64,000 nucleotides of DNA from Chitinophaga niabensis (GTDB taxonomy: Bacteria > Bacteroidota > Bacteroidia > Chitinophagales > Chitinophagaceae), in the NCBI RefSeq assembly GCF_039545795.1, contig NZ_CP154260.1:67001-131000 (forward strand). The letters are read 5' to 3'. A model generated the notes under the pieces. The model had not been told where the DNA came from. It saw only the letters and a program-made list of their open reading frames with translations, and did not search any database. A program made the translations under genes and the position numbers. Positions 51,217 through 59,919 of this stretch are shown in pieces. How positions within the stretch are numbered: the stretch's first letter is position 1; each line of letters begins with the position of its first letter.

Positions 51217-53808
51217 TCAGCGGATCAACACAACCGTTCCCCGGCGTTCCATCATAACGCCTGCTTCATTCATACCTCTTACGATCCATACATAAGTACC
51301 GGAATCTATCCGTTGACCGCGGCGGGTGCCATCCCATCCTTTCATGTATTCATTGGTGCTGTAAACCTCTTCTCCCCAGCGGTTATACACCCGGAAGGAT
51401 TCCAGTTTGGTGATCCCTACCGGCAGGGGCCGGAATACATCATTCACACCATCACCGTTAGGAGTAAACGCAGTGGGTACATAAATTTCAGGGCCGGTCA
51501 TATACCGGATCTTAATATCGTCTTCTCCCACACATCCTTCTATCGTTCTGACTACCAGGTGATAAGTGAAATCGCGGTTGATATTGGTGACAGGGTCAGC
51601 AATATTCGGATTGGTCAGACCGTCTGCCGGCGTCCAGGTGTAGCTGTATCCGCCACTTCCATGCATATGGAATAACTGGCCTTTGGTAATAATGGTATCA
51701 TTCCCGGCAAAAGCAGGAACGGGAGGAATCACGGTAACGGTTCTGGATGCAGTGACCGGTTTGGGACAACCGAGTGTATCCGTAACGGTTACCACATAGG
51801 TAGTGGTGTTTTTAGGCCAGGCCAATGTGCTGGGAAGCCGTGGACTGGTAAGGGTGCCGGGAGGTGTCCAGGAATAATAAGCGCCACCGCTGGCATGCAG
51901 CCAGAGCTTTTCTCCATAACAGATGGCGGTATCCAAACCGGCAAAAGCATTGGGTGGATCTACCCCTCTGAAGTTGATGGAATCTGCTGCAGTACAGGTG
52001 CCGAGGTTTACTCTTATTTCATAAGTACTTGATCGTGCGGGCGTTACTGTTATGTTGGGTGTGGTACCCATAATGGCACGGGTGTCAAGATCAGTCCAGG
52101 TGAATTGATAAGCGCCGTCTGCTACTGCCTGTAGGTTCACAGGGTCCCCGGTACAGATTACACTGTCTGCCCCGGTACGTACCAATAGTTTATCCCGCAC
52201 ATCTATTTTCACTTCTTTGGTATTGGTACAGCCGGTATTATCAGTGAACGTAACATTATAGGTATAATCCACTTTTGGTGTTACAAATGGATTGGGGGTA
52301 GTTTCCCCTGTGATATTATATAATGGTGTTGGCCCCCAGAGATAAGATCCCGGCAGCGCACTTTCCGCCCTCAGCCTTAATCCGTCATTGATACAAAGGA
52401 GTGTATCATTGGTAGTGGTGAATGGCGGTTTATCATAAATGCTAAGTGTGTCTTTAAATGTTTTCTCGCAACCTCTGTCTGTTCTCGTATATAAACTAAC
52501 GATGTAATCGCCGGGCCGGGTGTATTGCCAGCTCGTTGTTCTCACATTCGCCGTATCATTCAGGATGGCTCCATCACCAAAATCCCATTTGTAGTATTCA
52601 AAATTACCGATGTCGTTAGTGGAAGTATTGATGAACTGTGTAGGTTTGGTGATGCAAAGCCCGCTGGCATCAAAAGAAGGTTTTAATACAGGGTAAACAA
52701 GTACTTTGGCAAAAGCACTGTCGCCGCAGCTACTGTTCTTGTCTACAGTCAGCTTTACATTATAGGTGTTTTGAACAGCGTAAGTGTATTGAAAAGGATC
52801 ACGGCTGGTAGTGGTTAAAGTATTACCATCACCAAAGTCCCATACATATTCTTTGTTCGGTGTACTGTTGTTGATGAAGGTGATCGTGTAGCCATCACAG
52901 TCATTATACTTATCCGGCATCGCAGCTACTACCTGCCGCACGCAGGATTCTACCGTGAATTGAAATTCCTTCCGGGATTCACCGATATAAATACCATTAC
53001 GGTATTCTTTCACGGTAACTGTTACAATGTACAGGCCGCTTCTGGGGGCAATACCGGAAATAACGCCGGTTACAGGATCGATGGTTACTTTATCTCCCAA
53101 TGGCTGGTTGGCCGAAAAGGGCGATTTGTAAGTAACAGTCTGGCCGGGAGGGGCAGATATATCTGGTTTCGGATCATCCCTGGTTGCTCCTGTAAATGCG
53201 GTAGAAAATGAGTAGGCCAGCGAATCACCATTCGGATCTTCCGCGGCGAAATCATATTTGAACCTGTTATTGGCACAAACGATCACGCCCCTTTCTTTTG
53301 AAAAGGAGGGGCTGCTGTTCGTATCAAAACCGTTATGATTACCAGGGATATTACAGAAATAAGTACCGCCCACATTATTGTTGTCGGAAAACATATTGGC
53401 AAGTCCAATACGCCGGCAGCAACGTTCAAAAGTGGCAATATAGCCGCTGGCGTTAGGAGGCAGGTCTACCGTTCTGGTATAGTAACCGATCTGGTAACAT
53501 ACATTGGGTGGATTGATGATGCAGGGATCCACTTCATTGACGGAATAACGTTGCAGGTTACCGAGGGGAATGTCCTCTAAGTCCCTTACCCTGCCACCGC
53601 CGGCATTATAAATGGTAATATTTACATCCTGATCTATTTGTGTGGGAGTAGCGTCGCAGCGGATAAAGAGCTTGAGCGTAATGGAGTACTGATTGTTCAC
53701 ACCAACTTTACCCAGGTAGGTATAATACATCTCACCACCGATGATATGATCGGCCCTTGCAGCCATGGATACCAGGCCCAATAAAGTGATGATTAATATT
53801 TTCCGCAA
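51217..53808 (-). CDS. larger PKD-repeat T9SS cargo protein with type B sorting domain
   Basis: This 863-residue paralogue of the gene at 49161 starts at a TTG (no in-frame ATG precedes the signal peptide LVSMAARA) and continues DHIIGGEMYYTYLG. It has the same Asp-rich cadherin-like block (AAEDPNGDSLAYSFS), two PKD domains (KEYVWDFGDGN, EYYKWDFGDGA), further Ig-like domains around YLWGPTP and SWTPPGTLT, and a type B sorting domain (IYVPTAFTPNGDGVNDVF, VYNRWGEEVY, GWDGTRRG). It is larger by about 220 residues because of extra Ig-like units. The hydrolase gene upstream ends 7 bp before its start, so the two are probably co-transcribed. Confidence 0.87.
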   Translation of the reverse strand: MRKILIITLLGLVSMAARADHIIGGEMYYTYLGKVGVNNQYSITLKLFIRCDATPTQIDQDVNITIYNAGGGRVRDLEDIPLGNLQRYSVNEVDPCIINPPNVCYQIGYYTRTVDLPPNASGYIATFERCCRRIGLANMFSDNNNVGGTYFCNIPGNHNGFDTNSSPSFSKERGVIVCANNRFKYDFAAEDPNGDSLAYSFSTAFTGATRDDPKPDISAPPGQTVTYKSPFSANQPLGDKVTIDPVTGVISGIAPRSGLYIVTVTVKEYRNGIYIGESRKEFQFTVESCVRQVVAAMPDKYNDCDGYTITFINNSTPNKEYVWDFGDGNTLTTTSRDPFQYTYAVQNTYNVKLTVDKNSSCGDSAFAKVLVYPVLKPSFDASGLCITKPTQFINTSTNDIGNFEYYKWDFGDGAILNDTANVRTTSWQYTRPGDYIVSLYTRTDRGCEKTFKDTLSIYDKPPFTTTNDTLLCINDGLRLRAESALPGSYLWGPTPLYNITGETTPNPFVTPKVDYTYNVTFTDNTGCTNTKEVKIDVRDKLLVRTGADSVICTGDPVNLQAVADGAYQFTWTDLDTRAIMGTTPNITVTPARSSTYEIRVNLGTCTAADSINFRGVDPPNAFAGLDTAICYGEKLWLHASGGAYYSWTPPGTLTSPRLPSTLAWPKNTTTYVVTVTDTLGCPKPVTASRTVTVIPPVPAFAGNDTIITKGQLFHMHGSGGYSYTWTPADGLTNPNIADPVTNINRDFTYHLVVRTIEGCVGEDDIKIRYMTGPEIYVPTAFTPNGDGVNDVFRPLPVGITKLESFRVYNRWGEEVYSTNEYMKGWDGTRRGQRIDSGTYVWIVRGMNEAGVMMERRGTVVLIR

Positions 53809-53815
53809 ATTTCTT

Positions 53816-54619
53816 TTACAACGCCCGCTGGCAAAAAGCTATAAAATGATGAAGGACGAGATTACTTTCTTCGTAAACCTCTAATAGCCCCATGTGTCCT
53901 ACCTGGTCAAAAATATGTACGCTGGCAATAGCCGGGAGCGTTACTTGTCCTAATGTATTATCTGGCGGTACTGCCTGGTCATCTTTGCCGATGAAAAACA
54001 GCACCGGTACTTTAATCTCTTTTAATACCGCTGTTCTGTCCGGCCTGGCGATCATTGCTTCATAATACGCAATGAGCGGTTCTTTATTGCCCGGCAGGGC
54101 CTGTTGCACAAAACTTTCCACACGGGCCGCCTGTTTGTTGCGGAACACTTCAGAGAACATATTGGGCAGTAACTGCCGCAGAAATGGTTCCCTGTCGTAT
54201 TGCTGCATCATACGGATAGATTTCTGCCGCGCTTCCACTTTCTCCGGGGTATCTGCTTTGGCAGTGGAGCTGAATAAACCCAGCCCTTCCAGCAGATGGG
54301 GATATTTTTCTGCAAAGGCGAGAGACACATATCCGCCCATGGAATGCCCGATAATTGTAGCCTCGCTGACTCCTTCTGCTACCAGCATGGCGTAGATGAA
54401 TTCTGCCATGCTCTCTACGCTTAAAGGTTGTGTTAACGGAGAGTTGCCGGTTCCCGGCAGGTCTGGTACCAATACGCGGTAATGTACCCTCAGGAACGCC
54501 GTTTGATGTTCCCAAACCGAATGATCTTCCGCAAATCCATGTATTAATACAACTGCTTTGCCTTCGCCTTCTGCCCAATAGGCACCTTCATGGTTCCCGT
54601 TACTGATTTTTTTCCACAT
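53816..54619 (-). CDS. alpha/beta-hydrolase
   Basis: This 267-residue serine hydrolase has the oxyanion HGFAEDHSVW, the nucleophile elbow GHSMGG (S93), an acidic residue in GKDDQAVPP and the catalytic His in VGHMGLLE. The fold class covers esterases, lipases and C-C hydrolases, so the substrate is open. No signal peptide is seen, so it is cytosolic. Its 5' end overlaps the end of lnt by 20 bp, so it is co-translated with the lipoprotein acyltransferase. A link to lipids is possible but not shown. Confidence 0.87.
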   Translation of the reverse strand: MWKKISNGNHEGAYWAEGEGKAVVLIHGFAEDHSVWEHQTAFLRVHYRVLVPDLPGTGNSPLTQPLSVESMAEFIYAMLVAEGVSEATIIGHSMGGYVSLAFAEKYPHLLEGLGLFSSTAKADTPEKVEARQKSIRMMQQYDREPFLRQLLPNMFSEVFRNKQAARVESFVQQALPGNKEPLIAYYEAMIARPDRTAVLKEIKVPVLFFIGKDDQAVPPDNTLGQVTLPAIASVHIFDQVGHMGLLEVYEESNLVLHHFIAFCQRAL

Positions 54620-56195
54620 GTTGCCTGCGTATTACACGTAAAACAATGGTGTATGACAAGAGCAATATACAAAAGATCAGGGGAGCTTTGGCGATGCTGC
54701 TGCTATATTTTACGTAAAACGTAAGATCATATCGTGGTGTTACATCATGTGCAATAATTCCTTGTTGCCAATAAGGCTGAGGATCAATCACTGCGCCCCA
54801 GGGATCAATAAAAGCGGAGGTGCCGGTATTTGCACTGCGCGCAACCCAGCGCCTGGTTTCTATCGCTCTCAGCCTTGCATATTGTAAATGCTGTTTATGG
54901 CCCTGGGTATTGCCCCACCATCCGTCATTAGTGCTAATAGCCAATATGTTAGCTCCTTCCCGCACTTTTTGTGCTACAAAATCACCATATACGGATTCAT
55001 AACAGATGGCATCAAAAACATTACAGCCCCGCGCGGAATCTGTAAATAAGTTTACCCCGGGGGTAAGACCATAACTACCGGAAATTCCGCCAAAGTCCAA
55101 GGCCAGTTTTTTCATGAATGGGAAATAACGCATATACGGAGTCAGTTCTACCCCGGGCACTAATTTCGCTTTATGATACACCTGTATATTGCCGGAGGTA
55201 TCGATCTGTATAGCAGAATTAAACGCATCATAAGGAGGGCCACCATCTGCACGTGTTCTTGCGGTTAATGGTACTTCAGCTGTTCCGGTATATTGTTTAA
55301 AGGTAGTAGCTCCTGCAATGATCTTAGCATTGGGATATTGCTGTAAGAATGCTCGCACCTGGATCACATCCGGCATAAGGTTCAGTTCATGCTCCCAGGC
55401 CCCTTGTGTAAAAAGGGCTGTTTCCGGCCAGATCACATACCGTGTTTCCGGCCTGATCTTTTGTTTGGTGAGCGTAAAGAATTTTTCCAGTTGCTGTTGC
55501 GCAGATCCTTCACTGAACTTTTCATCATAGGGGTCAATATTAGGTTGCACAACTACTACATGTATGCCATCTGTTTTGCCCGGTTTCGGAAACAGCCCAT
55601 AGGAAAGCGCCAGCGGAACAATCACTAATGTTAAAGGTTTCCATACGGCAGAAGGTTTGGCTTTTATCACACTGTAGAAGAGGATGTTGGCCAGCAATAC
55701 CCATAGTGTTCCGCCGGAGGTGCCGGTATATTCATACCATTGCACCCAGTCCGGCCGCATCGCAAATGCATTGCCCAGCATAAGCCATGGCCAGCTGAAG
55801 TCCCATTCCAGGTGAATGTATTCAAAAGTTAACCAGTAAATGATGAGTGCAAAATAACTCATGGCTGTGCTCATCCTGTCCCTTGCTATTTTATAGCCCA
55901 GCCAGGGAATGGTCATGATCAGCGCATTGAATGCATTGGCAAAGATGCCACTGGCAGGAACAGTAGTATTGCCTACCCACCAGGTGGTGCCGGTGTTCCA
56001 GATCCAGAAGCTGAGGAAAGTAAGCCCCCAGTATACCCCGCGGCCTTTGACCATATCTGTGAGCGCCAGCAGGGGCACTAATCCTACAAATACCAGGAAG
56101 GTAAGAGGAGAGGTAGGCCAGGCAGCCCACATAAGGATCCCTGCAAGCAGGCTAAGTAGCAGGGGAAGACGTTTGCGCAAGGTCGGGTGCATCAT
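54600..56195 (-). CDS. lnt: apolipoprotein N-acyltransferase
   Basis: Lnt adds the third acyl chain to lipoproteins at the inner membrane. N-terminal transmembrane helices (about the first 200 residues) precede a nitrilase-like periplasmic domain. Counting from the TTG at 56204, the triad is E261 (WPETAL), K345 (VYHKAKLVPG) and C401 (DAICYES). ISTNDGWWGNTQGHKQH is also diagnostic. I prefer the ATG at 56195 (or 56192) to the TTG; it lies 7 bp after a TATTTTTG element on the same strand, which would leave almost no leader. It substantiates triacylated lipoproteins, of which several are encoded here. Confidence 0.92.
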   Translation of the reverse strand: MMHPTLRKRLPLLLSLLAGILMWAAWPTSPLTFLVFVGLVPLLALTDMVKGRGVYWGLTFLSFWIWNTGTTWWVGNTTVPASGIFANAFNALIMTIPWLGYKIARDRMSTAMSYFALIIYWLTFEYIHLEWDFSWPWLMLGNAFAMRPDWVQWYEYTGTSGGTLWVLLANILFYSVIKAKPSAVWKPLTLVIVPLALSYGLFPKPGKTDGIHVVVVQPNIDPYDEKFSEGSAQQQLEKFFTLTKQKIRPETRYVIWPETALFTQGAWEHELNLMPDVIQVRAFLQQYPNAKIIAGATTFKQYTGTAEVPLTARTRADGGPPYDAFNSAIQIDTSGNIQVYHKAKLVPGVELTPYMRYFPFMKKLALDFGGISGSYGLTPGVNLFTDSARGCNVFDAICYESVYGDFVAQKVREGANILAISTNDGWWGNTQGHKQHLQYARLRAIETRRWVARSANTGTSAFIDPWGAVIDPQPYWQQGIIAHDVTPRYDLTFYVKYSSSIAKAPLIFCILLLSYTIVLRVIRRQHVEKNQ

Positions 56196-56306
56196 ATCGC
56201 TCAAAAATAAGTCCTTTGAGGATAATTTCTCCGGCTGTTTTGTTCATATAAGCTTAACCCTGGCTTAAGATACTGGTAACCTGCTAACTGGATATGATTA
56301 GATTAA

Positions 56307-56340
56307 AAAAAAGAGATGTGAAAACTCACATCTCTTTTTT
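56307..56340. terminator. bidirectional terminator after guaB
   Basis: AAAAAAGAGATGTGA (56307-56321) and TCACATCTCTTTTTT (56326-56340) form a perfect 15-bp stem with an AAAC loop. It sits 8 bp past the guaB stop on the minus strand. Confidence 0.93.
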
Positions 56341-56347
56341 AATATGC

Positions 56348-57826
56348 TTAGCGGCTGTAATTCGGCGCTTCTTTGGTGATCACCACATCATGCGGATGGT
56401 TCTCTTTTACAGTAGCGGAAGTGATCTTCACAAACTGCGCTTCCTGTAAGGTTTTGATATCTTTGGAACCGGAGTAACCCATACCTGCACGTAATCCGCC
56501 TGCAAATTGCTGTACCACTTCAGAGAGGTTGCCTTTGTAAGGTACGCGACCCACAATTCCTTCCGGTACCAGCTTTTTGATATCCGCTTCCACATCCTGG
56601 AAATAACGGTCCTTGCTGCCTTCAGACATGGCTTCGATGGAACCCATACCACGATAAGATTTGAACTTACGGCCTTCGTAGATGATGGTTTCTCCGGGGC
56701 TTTCTTCCACACCGGCAAAGATGGAACCTGCCATGATGGTGGAGGCGCCTGCCACCAGGGCTTTCACCATATCACCGGTATAACGGATACCACCATCTGC
56801 AATCACGGGAACGCCTGATTTTTTCAATGCCTGTGCAGCATTGAGGATAGCAGACAGTTGAGGGAAACCGGCACCTGTTACTACGCGGGTAGTACAGATG
56901 GAGCCGGGGCCTACCCCCACTTTTACGGCGTCAGCACCTGCTGCAGCCAGTGCCAGTGCACCTTCTGCCGTTGCTACGTTTCCGCCTATCACCTGCAGTT
57001 TAGGGAATGTTTTCTTGAGTTTCTTCAATGCTTCCAGTACATAGATGGAGTGGCCATGCGCACTATCCAGTGTCACAACGTCCACGCCTTCATGTAATAA
57101 AGCGGCTGCGCGGTCCAGTACGTCTGGTGTAATACCCAGGGCTGCACCTACGAGTAAACGGCCATAGCTGTCCTTAGCAGATTGAGGGAAACTTTGGAGT
57201 TGGAGGATGTCCCGGTAAGTAATAAGGCCTACCAGTTTACCTTGTTTATTCACCACCGGCAGTTTTTCAATGCGGTGTTGCTGGAGGATCTTTTCTGCTT
57301 TTTTCAGATCAGTGCCTTCCGGGGCAAGGATCAGGTTTTCTTTGGTCATCACTTCACTGATGAGCCTTTTTGTATTGTGTTTCTCGAAACGGAGGTCACG
57401 ATTGGTGAGAATGCCTTTCAGTTTCTTGTCACCGTCAACGATGGGAATACCACCGATGCCGTTTTCCCGCATCATCTTCAAAGCCTGTCCTATAGTAGAA
57501 TCGGCACTGAGTGTCAGCGGGTCCAGGATCATTCCGCTCTCGCTGCGTTTCACTTTCCTTACCAGTTCCGCCTGTTTCTCTGTGCTCATGTTCTTGTGCA
57601 GGATGCCGATGCCGCCTTCACGTGCCAGTGCAATGGCCAATTTAGCTTCAGTAACGGTATCCATAGCGGCAGACACCATGGGTATGTTGATTCGGATGTT
57701 TTTGGTAAGTTGGGTAGAGATATTTACTTCTCTGGGCAGCACTTCGGAGTAAGCCGGTACAAGGAGTACATCGTCAAAGGTGAGACCGTCAGCTACAAAT
57801 TTCTGTTTGGATTTTCCCGCAGGCAT
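56348..57826 (-). CDS. guaB: IMP dehydrogenase
   Basis: GuaB oxidises IMP to XMP with NAD, the committed step to GMP. The protein is about 492 residues from the ATG at 57826 ([10 protein letters not shown]); the longer frame begins at a GTG and has no conserved lead. It has the start [13 protein letters not shown], two CBS domains in the middle, the catalytic loop [17 protein letters not shown] with the active-site Cys, [11 protein letters not shown], and [14 protein letters not shown] in the flap. Length is normal. dprA lies just upstream on the same strand in tail-to-head order. It ends at a strong terminator. Confidence 0.96.
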   Translation of the reverse strand: MPAGKSKQKFVADGLTFDDVLLVPAYSEVLPREVNISTQLTKNIRINIPMVSAAMDTVTEAKLAIALAREGGIGILHKNMSTEKQAELVRKVKRSESGMILDPLTLSADSTIGQALKMMRENGIGGIPIVDGDKKLKGILTNRDLRFEKHNTKRLISEVMTKENLILAPEGTDLKKAEKILQQHRIEKLPVVNKQGKLVGLITYRDILQLQSFPQSAKDSYGRLLVGAALGITPDVLDRAAALLHEGVDVVTLDSAHGHSIYVLEALKKLKKTFPKLQVIGGNVATAEGALALAAAGADAVKVGVGPGSICTTRVVTGAGFPQLSAILNAAQALKKSGVPVIADGGIRYTGDMVKALVAGASTIMAGSIFAGVEESPGETIIYEGRKFKSYRGMGSIEAMSEGSKDRYFQDVEADIKKLVPEGIVGRVPYKGNLSEVVQQFAGGLRAGMGYSGSKDIKTLQEAQFVKITSATVKENHPHDVVITKEAPNYSR

Positions 57827-57889
57827 ATCGCAATTATTTTGATAGTTCGTAAATAATTGCACGCAAATGTACGGGTTTTTTGCGGAACT

Positions 57890-58999
57890 TCATGTATTGA
57901 TTAATTCGTATGTATTTCCCGGTAAGGGCCTTAGCAATGCCATCATTTCCAGGTGCATGAGCTTCTCAGATACCTGCGATCTGCTCAAAGCGCTGCGCTG
58001 CTGGAGTTCATCCAGGTGGAGGGCTTTGTGTGCTTCCAGTAACTGAAGGAGCACTTTTTCGTCAGCATCCAGGGTATTAAAAAGAGTTTGTTGCAAAACG
58101 GGCTGAGCCACCGGGGCCAGGGGCCTCCAATTTAATATTTCCAGTACATCCTGCGGGCTGGTGACCAGGGAGGCCTTATTTTGTTTAATGAGTTCCAGGC
58201 AACCTGCAGATCCCGGATCTCCGACCCTTCCCGGCAGAGCCATTACATCCCTGTTATAACCGGCTGCTATATCTGCGGTGATCAGCGAACCTCCCTTAAC
58301 ACCACTTTCTATGACCAGGATGGCATCGCAGATCCCGGCAACGATCCGGTTCCTGCGGGGGAAGTTTTGTTTGTTCAGGCTGGCGCTGCTGTGAAAATCT
58401 GTGAGCAACCCGCCCTGCTGCAACATTTGCTGTGCTGTATAATAATGTGCTGCAGGGTAGAGGGTTTGCAGGCCATGCGCCAGTACACCGATGGTAGGTA
58501 AACCAGCCTGTAAAGCAGCACGGTGCGCAGTGATATCTATGCCATAAGCCAAACCGCTTACAATGGTGATATCTTCTGCCTTGAATGCATCGATGAATTG
58601 TTCGCAGAGTTGTATACCATAAGCAGTAGGCTGGCGGGTACCCACAATGCCCAGCATTTTAGGAGCTTGTAATGCAGTGCTGCCCTTATGGTATAACATC
58701 ACAGGGCTGTCATAGCAGTGCCGCAGACGTTCAGGATAGGTGGCATCTGTATAAAAAACAGCTTCCACATCGTTCCTTTCCATGAACTGTATTTCTTTTT
58801 CAACGATGTGGTGTTCGCAGAAACTTTTAATGGCATTGGCCCGGTATTCCCCAACACCGGGAATACGTTCCAGTTCTCTTTTTTTGGCAGCGAAAACATC
58901 GGCGGCGTTTCCAAAGTGATGCAGTAATTCTTTAGCTACCACATCGCCGATCTGCGGGATTAAAGTAAGGGCTACCCGGTTAAACATTTCTTCACACAT
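57890..58999 (-). CDS. dprA: DNA processing protein DprA (Smf)
   Basis: DprA binds incoming single-stranded DNA in natural transformation and loads RecA. The 369-residue protein has an N-terminal helix-hairpin-helix/SAM-like region (RIPGVGEYRANAIKSF), a Rossmann core with MLGIVGTRQPTAYG, SGLAYGIDITAHRAAL and FPRRNRIVAGICDAILVIES, and a C-terminal winged helix (about 300-369, LHLDELQQRSALSRSQVSEKL). An ATG at 58987 is an alternative start. It lies 63 bp upstream of guaB. Its presence alone does not prove competence. Confidence 0.94.
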   Translation of the reverse strand: MCEEMFNRVALTLIPQIGDVVAKELLHHFGNAADVFAAKKRELERIPGVGEYRANAIKSFCEHHIVEKEIQFMERNDVEAVFYTDATYPERLRHCYDSPVMLYHKGSTALQAPKMLGIVGTRQPTAYGIQLCEQFIDAFKAEDITIVSGLAYGIDITAHRAALQAGLPTIGVLAHGLQTLYPAAHYYTAQQMLQQGGLLTDFHSSASLNKQNFPRRNRIVAGICDAILVIESGVKGGSLITADIAAGYNRDVMALPGRVGDPGSAGCLELIKQNKASLVTSPQDVLEILNWRPLAPVAQPVLQQTLFNTLDADEKVLLQLLEAHKALHLDELQQRSALSRSQVSEKLMHLEMMALLRPLPGNTYELINT

Positions 59000-59041
59000 G
59001 GGCCAACAATTTTATACCCCAATTTACTTTAGATTTGTTGG

Positions 59042-59833
59042 ATGAAGCACACCTCTTTTCTTATCTGTTTGTTATTAACCATCACCGCATGCCGTACGCA
59101 AAAAGTTACGCAAAGCACCACATCATTACAGCATGGTCCGGCATGGGGTGCACTATGGCAACAGCGTGCCGCAGAGTATAAAGCGTTATGCCTGCAGGCT
59201 TACCAGTTAGCTGCCATACGTGTGGAGGAAATGAGTCATCAGCAAACGCTTCGCCCACGTGCGATTGTTACGGACATTGATGAAACAGTGCTGGATAACA
59301 GTCCCTTCTCCGTAACATCTGCATTCAATGGCCAACCTTTTACACAGCAGGCATGGGAACAATGGACCTCCAAAGCTATCTGTGATACCGTTCCCGGTGC
59401 ATTGGCCTTTTTTAAATATGCGGCTTCAACAGGGCTCACCATTTATTACATCACCAACAGGCAGGAATCTGAACGTGCAGCTACTTTAAAGAACCTGCAG
59501 AAATGGGATTTTCCTTTTGCAGATAATGAACACCTGGTCCTTTCTTCCGGTAGCTCAGATAAAGAGCCTCGCCGTTCCGCAATAGAAAAGAAGTATGAGA
59601 TTGCTATGCTGGTAGGGGATAACCTCGGCGATTTTTCTGATGTGTTCTATAAGAAAACATCTGATGAAAGGAATGCTGCCGTGGAAAGATTACATGCAGA
59701 GTTTGGCAGGCGTTTTATTATGCTGCCGAATGTGATGTATGGAGACTGGCTCTCCTCTCTGTTTCCAAAGAATGTAAAGTTGGATGCGCAACAAATGGAC
59801 AGCGTGTTACGGCACGCCGTGAGAGGGTTATAG
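59042..59833 (+). CDS. HAD-type acid phosphatase / 5'-nucleotidase, lipoprotein e(P4) family
   Basis: This 263-residue lipoprotein (lipobox ITAC, C17) is a class C acid phosphatase. The catalytic motif is TDIDETVLDNS with D78 as nucleophile and D80 as general acid; YYITNRQES is motif II, and LVGDNLGDFSDVF closes the metal site. In Haemophilus the homologous e(P4) dephosphorylates NMN and other nucleotides outside the cytosol; a similar scavenging role is inferred. It is divergent from dprA with only 42 bp between and convergent with the OmpA-family gene. Confidence 0.9.
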   Translation: MKHTSFLICLLLTITACRTQKVTQSTTSLQHGPAWGALWQQRAAEYKALCLQAYQLAAIRVEEMSHQQTLRPRAIVTDIDETVLDNSPFSVTSAFNGQPFTQQAWEQWTSKAICDTVPGALAFFKYAASTGLTIYYITNRQESERAATLKNLQKWDFPFADNEHLVLSSGSSDKEPRRSAIEKKYEIAMLVGDNLGDFSDVFYKKTSDERNAAVERLHAEFGRRFIMLPNVMYGDWLSSLFPKNVKLDAQQMDSVLRHAVRGL

Positions 59834-59919
59834 CAATGTTTTTGATGAACCCCTGATAAATGGCGTTGCTGATGAATTCCGTTGGAAGCTGATCACGTTT
59901 AAGCAGAATTATGCCTCCG

